From positions 62,472,966 to 62,536,965 of the forward strand of contig OX393576.1 in the NCBI GenBank assembly GCA_947652605.1: a stretch of DNA of 64,000 bases, written 5' to 3'. The stretch is from Elmis aenea (taxonomy: Eukaryota > Arthropoda > Insecta > Coleoptera > Elmidae). Within the stretch, counting starts at the first letter, position 1; the number at the start of each line of letters is the position of its first letter. The notes beneath the pieces are model-generated. The model was not told the origin of the DNA, did not search any database, and saw only the letters and a program-made list of their open reading frames with translations. This document shows, piece after piece, positions 14,201-25,733 of this stretch. Made by a program: the position numbers and the translations under genes.

Positions 14201-17200
14201 TTCCCGAATAATTTTTTAACCGTTTAATATATTGACTTGAAATTTTCAGGATATGTTTATAATGCCTATCTACAGCGAAAAAATCATTTAGAATACGATC
14301 CAATATTTTGTTTGTAAGAAACTTTAACATTTAACTCGACAAAGCAAAATTTCCTTACTATTGACCTCCTTTCGAGACACATATTCCCGAATAATTTTTC
14401 AACCGTTTAAGATATTGACGAAATTTTCAGGATTTGTTTACAATACTAATCTACAACGAAAAAATAATTTAGGATACGATCCAATATTTTGTTTGTAAGA
14501 AAGTTCAATAATTAACTTAACAAAGCAAATTCCCCTATTGTTAACCGCCTTTCGAGACACATATTCCCGAATAATTTTTCAACCGCTTAAGATATTGACT
14601 TGAAATTTTTAGGATATGTTTATAATGCTTATCTACAACAAAAAAATAATTTAGGATACGATCCAATATTTTGTTTGTAAGAAACTTTAACATTTAACTC
14701 AACAAAGCAAAATTTCCTTACTATTGACCCCCTTTTAGACACATATTCCCGAATAATTTTTCAACCGCTTAAGATATTGACTTGAAATTTTCAGGATATG
14801 TTTACAACACTAATCTACAACGAAAAAATAATTTAGGATACAATCCAATATTTTGTTTGTAAGAAACTTTAACATTTAACTCAACAAAGCAAAATTTCCT
14901 TACTATTGACCCCCTTTTAGACACATATTCCCGAATCATTTTTCAACCGCTTAAGATATTGACTTGAAATTTTCAGGATTTGTTAACAATACTAATCTAC
15001 AACGAAAAAATAATTTAGGATACGATCCAATATTTTGTTTGTAAGAAACTTCAACAATTAACTCAACAAAGCAAAATTTCCTTACTATTGACCTCCTTTC
15101 GAGACACATATTCCCGAATAATTTTTAACCGCTTAAGATATTGACTTGAAATTTTCAGCATTTGTTAACAATACTAATCTACAGCGAAAAAATAATTTAG
15201 GATACGATCCAATATTTTGTTTGTAAGAAAGTTCAACAATTAACTTAACAAAGCAAACTTCCCTTATTGTTAACCGCCTTTCGAGACACATATTCCCGAA
15301 TAATTTTTCAACCGTTTAAGATATTGACTTGAAGTTTTAATAATATGTTTATAATGCTTATCTACAACGAAAAAATAATTTAGGATACGATCCAATATTT
15401 TGTTTATAAGAAACTTCAACAGTTATCTCAACAAAGCAAAATTTCCTTACTGTTGTTAACCTCCTTTCGAGACACATATTCCCGAATAATTTTTCAACCG
15501 TTTAAGATATTGACTTGAAATTTTCAGGATATGTTTATAATGCTTATCTACAACGAAAAAATAATTTAGGATACGATCCAATATTTTGTTTGTAAGAAAC
15601 TTTAACATTTAACTCAACAAAGCAAAATTTCCTTACTATTGACCCCCTTTTAGACACATATTCCCGAATAATTTTTCAACCGCTTAAGATATTGACTTGA
15701 AATTTTCAGGATATGTTTACAACACTAATCTACAACGAAAAAATAATTTAGGATACAATCCAATATTTTGTTTGTAAGAAACTTTAACATTTAACTCAAC
15801 AAAGCAAAATTTCCTTACTATTGACCCCCTTTTAGACACATATTCCCGAATAATTTTTCAACCGCTTAAGATATTGACTTGAAATTTTCAGGATTTGTTA
15901 ACAATATTAATCTACACCGAAAAAATAATTTAGGATACGATCCAATATTTTGTTTGTAAGAAACTTCAACAATTAACTCAACAAAGCAAAATTTCCTTAC
16001 TATTGACCTCCTTTCGAGACACATATTCCCGAATAATTTTTCAACCGCTTAAGATATTGACTTGAAATTTTCAGGATTTGTTAACAATACTAATCTACAA
16101 CGAAAAAATAATTTAGGATACAATCCAATATTTTGTTTGTAAGAAAGTTCAATAATTAACTTAACAAAGCAAAATTCCCCTATTGTTAACCGCCTTTCGA
16201 GACACATATTCCCGAATAATTTTTCAACCGCTTAAGATATTGACTTGAAATTTTCAGGATATGTTTATAATGCTTATCTACAACGAAAAAATAATTTAGG
16301 ATACGATCCAATATTTTGTTTGTAAGAAACTTTCACATTTAACTCAACAAAGCAAAATTTCCTTACTATTAACCTCTTTTCGAGATACATATTCCCCAAT
16401 AATTTTTCAACCGCTTAAGATATTGACTTGAAATTTTCAGGATATGTTTATAATGCTTATCTACAACAAAAAAATAATTTAGGATACGATCCAATATTTT
16501 GTTTGTAAGAAACTTTAACATTTAACTCAACAAAGCAAAATTTCCTTACTATTGACCTCCTTTCGAGACACATATTCCCGAATAATTTTTCAACCGCTTA
16601 AGATATTGACTTGAAATTTTCAGGATATGTTTATAATGCTTATCTACAACGAAAAAATAATTTAGGATACGATCCAATATTTTGTTTGTAAGAAACTTTA
16701 ACATTTAACTCAACAAAGCAAAATTTCCTTACTATTGACCTCCTTTCGAGACACATATTCCCGAATAATTTTTCAACCGCTTAAGATATTGACTTGAAAT
16801 TTTCAGCATTTGTTAACAATACTAATCTACAACGATAAAATAATTTAGGATACGATCCAATATTTTGTTTGTAAGAAACTTTAACATTTAACTCAACAAA
16901 GCAAAATTTCCTTACTATTGACCTCCTTTCGAGACACATATTCCCGAATAATTTTTCAACCGTTTAAGATATTGACTTGAAATTTTCAGGATATGTTTAC
17001 AATGCTTATATACAACGAAAAAATAATTTAGGATAAGATCCAATATTTTGTTTGAAAGATACTTCAACAATTAACTCAACAAAGCAAAATTTCCTTACTA
17101 TTAACCTCTTTTCGAGACACATATTCCCGAATAATTTTTCAACAGCTTAAGATATTCTTCCAAAATTATTGCCTTCTACCTCCACAGCCTACTCGAAAAT

Positions 17201-17342
17201 TATACATTGCCCTACCGGAAGTCGTATTGCAACCTAAATATTTTCATCAAATCCGAAAAATACGATAACGCTACCATACAAAATTTCATTGTTATATTTA
17301 TTTGCAATAGTATTCCAGATATTTATTTTTTTCGCAACCCTG
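11251..17342. mobile_element. 6.1-kb TIR element carrying a satellite array
   Basis: The outer ends are inverted: CAGTGATGCGC after TA on the left, and CGCAACCCTG before TA on the right. Further in, about 11,330-11,395 and 17,212-17,272 are clear inverted copies that include TTGCAATACGACTTCCGG. The TIR structure is therefore roughly 150 bp long and imperfect. The interior is almost entirely a ~183-bp tandem array. No transposase is visible, so the element looks non-autonomous. The TA-CAG termini put it with the other CAGGGTG elements of the window. Confidence 0.7.
11425..17160. repeat. ~183-bp satellite, about 31 tandem copies
   Basis: The unit contains ATTCCCGAATAATTTTTC, CTTAAGATATTGACTTG, TACAACGAAAAAATAATTT and ATCCAATATTTTGTTTG. 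Spacing of the ATTCCCG block is mostly 176-186 bp (for example 12,548, 12,730, 12,913, 13,096). Copies are highly similar. Recurrent variants alternate, such as TTTTAGACACA in place of TTTCGAGACACA, and GTTAACCGCC in place of TTGACCTCC. This hints at multi-unit homogenisation. No ORF persists. Confidence 0.93.
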
Positions 17343-17465
17343 TATATATTTTATATATAAAATTTTAGAAACCACTTTCAAATTTAACTTTTAATTTATT
17401 TTAAACTCTTCTACTCTAAAACGCTTATTTTTTTGTTTGAAATTTCTAATATTTACTGTAGGCGT

Positions 17466-17561
17466 TTACTCTGTTGATGAATCGTTCGATGTATCTTCAC
17501 TTCCTCTATTCTTATAATCTGCATCTTTTACCACATCATCATCGTCTTCTACTAGACCAAC
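17466..17561 (-). other. Short acidic open reading fragment
   Basis: The minus strand reads an uninterrupted ~31-codon stretch that begins around VGLVEDDDDVVKDADYKN and is rich in Asp, Glu and Ser, ending at a TAA at 17466-17468. Its composition is unlike the flanking DNA and resembles an acidic protein tail or a captured exon. No splice acceptor with AG is evident just upstream. I do not recognise the protein. Confidence 0.25.
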
Positions 17562-18647
17562 AAGAAATCAATTAAAATAAATTATTATTGTACGTATGTT
17601 ACACAAACATTTGAAGTGATAACTAAACTTCCAATGACTTTGTCTGTAAAAAAAAAGGTAACAGTAGCACAAGAAAATTTCTGTTTCGTCAGTTACATTA
17701 TTTTCAACTGGAAACGATAGAAATAAACTTGAAACACCGTGTACATAATAACTATGCAATGCATTTGAAACTATTATTATATCAATTATTTTTTCCACAC
17801 AGCTTGCGCAATTCTATGACCTCTCCTTTAGAATATCGTGATAAAGCTGTTTGTACATTTGCGTTGTCATTTATTTATATAAAAATACAAATATTGTCAT
17901 TCTTGATGCGTCATTCCAAATCCGCTATGATTGTACTACCTATATAATTATAAAATCAAACAGTTTACTAATTGTTCTTATACAGGTTGTTACAAAATGA
18001 TTCTGTTCCCAAATTTTATTGAGGATGTGTTTCTCAAAGATGTTTACCTATTTCTCTTTGTTTTTCATTTAACTTGTCCAAAAAAAAACTGCATCAAGGG
18101 AGAGGAAATTTACTTTACAAAATTGTTTTGAAATAATGTTGCGTATTCTCTTATTTTTCCATTAATACTAAAAAAAAACAAAAGTATCTAGTGTTAAATT
18201 TTAATTTTGTAACGTTTTACAGATAGGGAAAATAATTTTAATCATTTATAACTGATATCTAGAGTCATACAAAATAAACTGCCTGGATGTTGATAAGATA
18301 AAACGCTAAATAACTGTTGATAATAATATTAAATATTGTAGTGTAGATTGATAAATTTGATAAAAACTTAGTTGATAGGTACTACTGAAGTTGTTTTTAA
18401 CAATCAATAGCACATTCGCTGAAGTAAAATTTATTGCAATATATGTAAGTACACAAAATAGTTATTAATAAAGTCTGATAAAAGTGTAACCACTTTCAAA
18501 ATTATCCTCAAAAAACAGTAATGTGAGTTATTTGTGATGTGTAATGTTTATTATACTGTATCGTATCATTAGCAATTCGCAGCAAAAATTTATATCACGC
18601 AAGCTATTTTTAAACATGTAAAAAAATAAAAACAAATTACTTTGAAC
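17562..18647. other. Intergenic DNA, nothing recognised
   Basis: AT-rich with short random ORFs on both strands. No conserved motif, RNA or repeat boundary is seen. Confidence 0.5.
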
Positions 18648-19082
18648 CGGGGATGGAATAACGTTTTAAATCGTTACGTTATTGCATAACGTTATTTATT
18701 ATTGGTTTTCGTTACATAACGTTATAAATAACATTAAAAAACTAATTGTTTTGTTATATAACGTTATATAACGTTACATAAATAATAAGTAACGTTACAA
18801 AAATAATTTTTATTTGTAGCTCTGAAATTATTTTTGGGTTCTGTAAAATCTAAAATTATGAAATGATACAAAATTACATTAAGATATTTTATGTTTCATT
18901 TCATTTTTAAAATACAAACCAAATATATCTTTATCTGAAAAATAACTTTTAATGAAACGTTATTGGTTATTATAACGTTATATAACGTTATCAAAATATC
19001 GTTACGTTTTTGTATTAGAAATTATAATTGAATCGTTATTATAAAGTTATCGGGTATCGTTACGTTACGTTTTCCATCCCTG
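18648..19082. mobile_element. 435-bp hAT-type MITE built of AACGTTA motifs
   Basis: The ends CGGGGATGGAA and TTCCATCCCTG are inverted copies. They are flanked by a perfect 8-bp duplication, CTTTGAAC, at 18640-18647 and 19083-19090, diagnostic of hAT-type insertion. The interior repeats near-palindromic variants of ATAACGTTAT many times. Confidence 0.85.
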
Positions 19083-19818
19083 CTTTGAACGAACAATTGT
19101 AATTCACCTTGAACGTGGTGAAATGAAAAATTTTGGTTTTTGAACAAATGAATAATAAAAAAAATAACATCAAGTTCCTAAATGTACCCTTCGGCCTTCG
19201 GCTATGAACGTTTAGAACATTTGATGGACGTGTTTTGAAAACCTTTACAGTCGTGGCAAAAATCCATGATATTCTAAAAGAATTATAAGCTCAACAAACA
19301 AACAAAATCTCATAGAGCTCAACCCAATAGGCTTGAAACTTAAAACACTTTCCGAGTTACATAGGGTTGCAAAGACTAAGTAAATAGTTTTTAATCTCAA
19401 AAACTTTTAACAGTTCTGAAACACCTGATGAACGATTTTGAAAGCTGCAGCAGTATATGTGTTCTTCGCCAACTGTAATTCCCATAACGTTGCATATTCT
19501 TGATCATAAGTTAAAAATCTTATTTATATCAACATTAAATAATAATATTAATTAGTAGTATTGCAAATGTCCTAAGCCGAAAGATTTCAAATGTAAACCT
19601 TTGCTTATTGCTTTAATTTATTTAGCGGAGATTATTGGGCTTTTATTTTCAAGTGATGAGTTGTAAAAATCACAATACAAAAATTACCATCCACGTCTGA
19701 ACCACAACCAAACATTTAACTACATTCGCAACTTGGTAACTGGACCTCATCCAACAAGTTCTCCAGTTGCATTTGTCTTTGCGCATACATTTTATAACTG
19801 TTTTTAATTTATTGCAGA

Positions 19819-20608
19819 ATGAATTTCGACTTGTACTATGATCCAAGCAGTGCCCCTTGTCGCGCTGTTTTGTTAACTGCAAAAGCGTTAAAACTACAGT
19901 TAAACCTTATTCCTATAGATCTCATGAAAGGAGAACATTTAAAAACCGATTTTGTGAAGGTAACTGAAAGCTAAATCTTTCTTTGAAAGGACTAGAATAC
20001 TTGCATTTAGTTTATTCAAAAGCAAATGTATTTTCAGAGAAACCCTCAACACACCATACCAACAATTGTTGATAATGGATTTGCACTCTGGGAAAGTCGT
20101 GCTATTATAACTTATCTTGCCTCCAAGTACGGCAAAAGTGACGCTCTTTACCCAAAAGATCCAAAAAAGAGAGCTTTGGTAGACCAAAGGCTCTATTTTG
20201 ACATAGGCACTTTATTTGCTCGATTTATGGAATATTATGTGAGTACTTATTTTTTGGTTAAAACTTTGCTAGTCTCAAAGTTGCACATTTCAGTACTCTC
20301 AAATGCAAAATGGAACTCCTGATGAAACAAAAACAGCCAAGTTAATGGAGGCCTTACAATTCCTGGACGGATTTTTAGACGAACAAAATTATGTTGCTGG
20401 TAATAAAATAACGGTAGCAGATTTTTCTATAGTAGCTAACGTATCCACAATTGAAGCTATAGGAATTGATATTTCTGAATACAAAAATGTAACACGATGG
20501 CTTAACACGATTAAGCAAACGACTCCAGGGTATAAAGAAATTAATGAGAGGGGAATTGAAATTATGAAAGAAAAGATACAACAATTTTTAAAGAGTAGTA
20601 AAGAGTAG
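19819..20608 (+). CDS. GstD: Delta-class glutathione S-transferase (GST-2), three coding exons, 218 aa
   Basis: Exons are 19819-19959, 20038-20238 and 20294-20608, with GT-AG introns of 78 and 55 bp. The thioredoxin-like domain has SSAPCR with the likely catalytic Ser11, TIPT with the cis-proline at Pro55, and Glu66-Ser67 for glutathione binding. The C-terminal domain has the TVADFSI folding motif. Exon phases and positions match GST-3 exactly, so the two are tandem duplicates; GST-1 has an additional intron. A probable leader intron ends at the AG just before the start (19817), with a possible donor at 19736. The last residues, KSSKE, are a plain tail. Cytosolic detoxification or peroxide metabolism is expected from the family. 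Confidence 0.93.
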
Positions 20609-20627
20609 CAGTATAAATAAGAGATTA

Positions 20628-20633
20628 AATAAA
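20628..20633 (+). terminator. Poly(A) signal of GST-2
   Basis: AATAAA lies 19 bases after the GST-2 stop codon, followed by a GT/T-rich stretch. Confidence 0.75.
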
Positions 20634-21688
20634 GTTGTTGCTGTCCTTGACTTCTTGGTTTTATTTAACACCAAAATGGACGTAACACGTATTGCAAGTT
20701 TAGATTTGAATATACCTACATATATGTAATATGCATGTAAAATAAAGAATTTTAAACGTTTTATAGGATGCTATTACAATAAATGAGTTGAGCAACTTAT
20801 GACTATAAATAAATAAACAATTTCAAATAAGTATTTTTTATTTGCATTCCTAATCCTAACAACAGGAACATACAATATTACTAAGTTAGTATTTTTGGAA
20901 TAAAATAATTCGAAATGTATTGACTTACAACTTACAACCCATTTTTTGCAGTATTTAGTTATTAGTCTTTTCATATAAACTGCTATTTATAGGTATAAAT
21001 TATGATTGTTTTTAACAAAATAAAATTCATATTTCATCGTCATCCGGTGTCGACGTGTACCTATAATAAATACATTAAAAAATAATTGCCGAACAGAAAT
21101 TAGATACATCAAACTTTAATAACACATACACTGCTATTATTAGTTAGAGAACTAAATAATTAAAATCCTGACAGACAAACTGACCCAATTTCACCGATTA
21201 AAACTTTTCAGATACCAGGAATCCAATTACCCAATTTAAATAATTCAACAACCATTCCAAAAACTTTAATTTCAGTCAAAATCGATTGATCTGTTTCATA
21301 TTTCTAACTATAATTTTTTACGAGTTGAAAAGCATTTTATTGGGTACAATCACGAAATTCAACTACGACCATGGAATTTTGTAAAAAAAAAAGAAATAAA
21401 GCGATTTTCGAATGGGATTCATAAAAAAAAACTAGCAACCTAAAAAAGTCTAACCATGATCGAAACATTAGATTTTTCCTTAACTTTTATTGGCAGAACG
21501 ATGTACAAGAATCCCGGAGCGTCCTCACTGTTGGTTTGGCGCACTGCAAAGCTGTAATACAATTTTATTAAATTGGAAATGAAAACAGGAAACATGTTAC
21601 TTTTAGCGAGTACGTAAAAATTTTCATGAACGTTAAAATAAATGGTCGGGGCTTCGTAATGCGCGTTTCATATGAATTTATGAATATG
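20634..21688. other. Intergenic DNA, nothing recognised
   Basis: AT-rich sequence between GST-2 and the 1.7-kb hAT element. No gene, RNA or clear repeat is visible. Confidence 0.5.
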
Positions 21689-21696
21689 CACGCAGA

Positions 21697-23401
21697 CAGG
21701 GCCGTGTCTAGGTGTTTTGGCGCCCGGGGCAAGAACGAAAAATTGCGCCCCATTTCTAAAAAAAAAAAAAAAAAGTTTCTCCGGGCCTACTTTGTTCGGG
21801 CTTGGAAAATGGGGCTCGTTTTAAAAAACACTTTATAAAACACACATATGTATGCACATATCATATTTTTAATAATAAATAAATAATTAGGTAACATTTA
21901 ACTTAAGGAACATACAATTTGGTAAAAAATAACATAATATGCATATGTAATATTTTTAATAATAAATAAATAAATACTTCAATAGTTAAACATTTAACTT
22001 AAGGAACATTATTTTTTTTAGTCGTGAGTCTTTCTACTGTTTGTAGGACTGTTGAGTTGTGTTGTGCTCACTTTTTTCCATGATCGCTTCTTCTTCTTTT
22101 CTTTTTATGCTTCTGGTATTCCAAGTACCTATTCTCATTTTGTCTTTCTTATCTCTATTTTTTTCATTTTTAGTATCTCATGCTTTGATTGCTATCTGTT
22201 TTTCCTTATTCAGGTCCGTTTTCGTGTAGTGATCGTGCCATTTTTTCCGTAACTTGTTTTCCGTCCTTAGTTTTTTGGGTCTGCTTTTTGCTGTAGCTCC
22301 TCTTTCTCTTTATTCCATAGCCAGATGTTATTATCTACAATGAGTTTTTGATAAGCTACTCTGACTTTTTTGCCCTTTTTTCTTTCTTTTTCTGCCTCTT
22401 CTCTGATTTTTCTTTGTATTTCTCTTTCTTTTACTGTCAGGTCATTGTCTATGTAAACGTTTTGACCTTTTAATTTGCTCTTATACTGCATCATCTTTAT
22501 TTTATTTTACTCCTATTTACTTGTCATTGCTATTGTCATACTTTTGCCATATTTTCGACCCACCACATACATCTGTTTGATATTTACTTTGACTCCTAAA
22601 TTTTGATCTAGAAATTCTTCGATACCTGCTGTACCGTTACTTTCATCAAATTTTGCCCCCTTTATCACAATTTTATATTTCTTTTCTTTTTTTTTCTGGT
22701 TCTTCTATTCTGTTTTCTAAGCTAAACATCTTTTTTCTAAGCTCTTCGTTTTCTTTTTTTGTTGCACTAAATTCCTCCCTAAATGCTTTTTGTTCTTCCC
22801 TTATCTTTTTAACTTCTTCCACCAATTGGTTAATTACTTTTACTAATGCCTCCATTTGTTTTTCTTCCGTTGAACCTTTGGTTTTTGCTTGATCTGGTGA
22901 TCTGATTACTAGTTTGTACGTTCTGGATATTCCGCCTTCTTCTTTGTTTTTCTCTTCCTTGTCTCTTTTTCTTTTATAACTACTACCACTCGCTTTAAAA
23001 AATTTCTCCATGGATAATATTTTATTTTATTTAACTTTATTTATACGATTATATTTTAAAATTTAATTCACTACACAGTTATTAGTTTAATGTGCTTACT
23101 TACACTAACACTATTACTTGACGCGCTCTTGGGTTCATTATCACGCTACGTCAGCTGTCTATACCTCATACGCCGTACGTTATTTACTTGTTAATAACAC
23201 TCTACAATTTAGATAAAAGGACTTAAGGAAGAAGGGACGCGCCAATAAACTTTGCCTAGGACACAAAATAATTTCGCGCTGGTACTGCGTAACGTAGATA
23301 ACTCCAAAAAAAAAATAAGACGTCAATGGCGATTTTGGCGCCCCCTGATTTCGGCGCCAGGGCGAGCGCCCCCTTCGCCCCCCCCCCTAAACACGGCCCT
23401 G
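21697..23401. mobile_element. 1.7-kb non-autonomous hAT element
   Basis: The left end CAGGGCCGTGTCTAGG and the complementary right end, finishing CACGGCCCTG, are flanked by a perfect 8-bp duplication CACGCAGA (21689-21696 and 23402-23409). This is a textbook hAT insertion. Subterminal parts are GC-rich (GGCGCC blocks) in an AT-rich setting. Inside the left end, an imperfect direct duplication shares TTTTTAATAATAAATAAATA and ATTTAACTTAAGGAACAT (about 21,853-21,912 and 21,939-22,010). No hAT transposase is present; the core is retrotransposon coding sequence. Confidence 0.9.
22114..23011 (-). pseudogene. Non-LTR retrotransposon ORF1 plus the first codons of its endonuclease
   Basis: Reading on the minus strand from 23011, the first ORF is Lys/Glu-rich with a long coiled coil (roughly residues 50-110), the usual build of a non-LTR ORF1 nucleic-acid chaperone. 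After a frame break, a second ORF (22494-22267) continues with the YIDNDLTVKEREIQ region typical of the end of such ORF1 proteins. Farther on, about 22,138-22,114, MRIGTWNTRSIK matches the start of an apurinic-type endonuclease domain. The rest of the endonuclease and the reverse transcriptase are absent. The clade is not resolved by eye. Confidence 0.65.
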
Positions 23402-23409
23402 CACGCAGA

Positions 23410-23630
23410 CATTAATTATTAATTTAATCTGTCGGGGTACAAATATTTGTTCCTGTTGCGCCATCATAAAGTTTGGAGGGCACTCTAGAAACGTGATTGT
23501 TTCTGGGCCGCAAATCTACCGCAGCGCAAGCTATAATTTTTAACTTCTGTAGACGACGAAAGGAACCGAATAGACACGTCACGTGCTGAGAATGTTGGGG
23601 CCGCTCTAGTCCGAGTCTGCTGCTATTTAC
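23410..23630. other. GC-richer sequence upstream of the GST-3 leader
   Basis: Base composition rises here relative to neighbours and includes CACGTG at about 23,580. This fits a proximal promoter region for GST-3, but no TATA box is obvious. Confidence 0.3.
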
Positions 23631-23701
23631 TTCAATTGAAACCGCTCGTTAGCAGACAGCGTCGGTGTAGTGATTATTGTGATCTTAAAAATCAAACCAA
23701 G
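23631..23701 (+). promoter_or_regulatory. Probable 5' noncoding leader exon of GST-3
   Basis: A GC-richer stretch ends in CAAACCAAG followed by the donor GTAAAT at 23702. The next good acceptor in front of a GST start is CTTTTCAG ending at 25728, five bases before the GST-3 ATG. Joining them gives a short leader and a good start context. The exon's 5' limit is a guess. The intron would contain the mariner copy. Confidence 0.4.
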
Positions 23702-24565
23702 GTAAATACACTATTTTTTTATAATATACATAAAAACGCGTTTCATGGTAGCCCTTAGTAATTTTTACGCGTTTAGAGATTCGTTGGAAAAGAAAGCCGG
23801 CCCTTGGAATGTATACAGGGGCGTCTAATGCCGGCCGGCGCGGCGCGGCCCGGCCCCTCAGGCAACATAGTTCAGCACACCTTTTAAGTACTGATGTAGA
23901 GTAAAATAAGCAAATTGAAAAAGTAAAACTTAAACGAACGATAATGAATCTTATTATTAAATATTAATTATTAATTTTTAATCCCACCTTCTGCTTTGGT
24001 ACGTACATGAAAAATTATAATTGTTGCTCCTAGATATTAAAAATAATTACACAAATTTGTCCTAAACCTATACTTGAATAAAATGCACCTGCTTTGTCGC
24101 CTATCAATAATAATTATTTATCTTAACCTTAGTTAATCGTTTAACTGCAATTTTTCAATTTGTTTGTATTCTGCGTCTCCAAATACGGCCACCCCGTATT
24201 CTGCTTTCTCGAGTAAAAGCCGGACCTGTGCATATAATCAAATTAATCGTGTATTAGCTTACAGTTAGTTACTGTTTTCAACCTAAACATATTATACTCT
24301 AATTACTGAAGCTACGACATCAAAGACGAAACTTGTGATTCATTTAATCCAAATAATTTTGCTTCATTGTAAAGTCGTTAGCGCCAAAAAGTTTCGTTTG
24401 AATGCGAAAGAAGCAGGTGGTTTTATGAAGTAGGCGTTGAAATTGTTAAAAAAGGGGTCTTAAGACGTTGACCACTAGATATAATCTACTTCCGCTTGCC
24501 CAAAGCAGCGTTAAAATTTAAACGTCTTTTCTATTGTAGCTAAGTTTCGCAATGCCTTTTGTATA

Positions 24566-25470
24566 CAAGGTCTGTCGCAAAAATAACCGAACGTTTTAGA
24601 TATAGCAAAAACTAGTGGCGCCATCAATACAAAATTTTTGTCTTCGAGAAATACATCCTTCATTGATGTTTTATCCAAATTTGATGCCATTCGGATCATT
24701 AACAGCCGAGTTATGGCGCCCAAAGTGATAGTATATTTTGTACAACGGTCCAAACAGACGTTCGAGCGAGAAGCAAACATTAAATTTTATTAATTTTAAA
24801 CTTGATAAAACATTTACCGAAACGCATTAATTGATGCAAAACGTGTATAGCGGTCATTGTCTATCTCGTACTCAAGTTTATGATTGGTTTAAACGGTTTG
24901 AGGGAGGTCGGGAAGACATTGACGACGACGATCGTCCAGGTCGTCCGAAACTGGGAATTACTAACGACTAAAAACTGCGTGAAGCCATCAAAATTTTGTT
25001 TCCAAGGGTCATACAGTCAATGTTAACACAAATTGGTCGCGTTAGGCCCTAATATCGTAAACCTGGCAGTTGGGCACTGGCTCACTGTGTGGCCGCACCA
25101 CCTCACCTTGCGGCCGAAGTAACTGCTTTTTTGGCACAAAAACAAGTGACCGTGTTGCAACATTCACCGTATTCGCCGGATTTAGCACCCTGTGATTACT
25201 TTTTGTTTCCACGGCTCATAATATCTATGAAAAGAAAACTTTATGACAACATACCATACATCCAAAAAACCGTGACGAGCATCCTCAAGAGCATGCCACA
25301 AAAGGATATAGCACAGTCGTTTGATGCATTAGTTGGCCGTGCAAATCGTTGTATGGCCGCAGAGCGCAGAGGGAATGTATTTTTAATAAAATAATAGATA
25401 CATTTATCCCCAAAAAATGCCCGTATTTTGTTATTTTTAAAAAGTTCTTTTATTTTTGCGATAAACCTTG
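24566..25470 (+). mobile_element. Internally deleted mariner element
   Basis: Inverted termini CAAGGTCTGTCGCAAAAATAA (left) and the complement of CAAGGTTTATCGCAAAAATAA (right) are flanked by TA duplications. The length of ~905 bp is below the ~1.3 kb typical of full mariners. The transposase on the + strand is broken. Confidence 0.88.
24834..25394 (+). pseudogene. Mariner transposase, N- and C-terminal parts with the middle deleted
   Basis: The first part keeps the helix-turn-helix end, YDWFKRFEGGREDIDDDDRP, typical of mariner transposases, and then meets an in-frame TAA at about 24,969. A second stop follows near 25,050. The later part (25089-25394) keeps the YSPDLAPCDYFLFP motif around the third catalytic acidic residue. 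The two parts are in the same frame, but the segment holding the first two catalytic Asp residues is missing. The protein cannot be active. Confidence 0.85.
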
Positions 25471-25733
25471 TATATTTATTTATGTAACAATTCTCCCCAT
25501 TAAATGTTGTCAGATTCTTACAAGGCTTATAAACATTTTCGAATTTTCATCCCTCGCAATGTTACTGAGGTTCCGGGTATCCCCAGATTAGAACGCACTT
25601 TAAATTGTGCTTAAACATTTTGTGCAAAAATTACCAATTTTGATTAAGTAGTTTTGTGCGATTTTATTTTAACATTCGCTGTGCATTTTATCTATGAAAT
25701 AACTATAGCATTCACATTTTCTTTTCAGCAAAA

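Noticed and set aside
22653..22892. Plus-strand Ser/Phe-rich frame
   Set aside because: It is the antisense of the Lys/Glu-rich coiled coil of the retrotransposon ORF1.
24511..24780. 89-codon minus-strand frame across the mariner left end
   Set aside because: It crosses the element boundary and reads the complement of the mariner terminus; the transposase is on the other strand.
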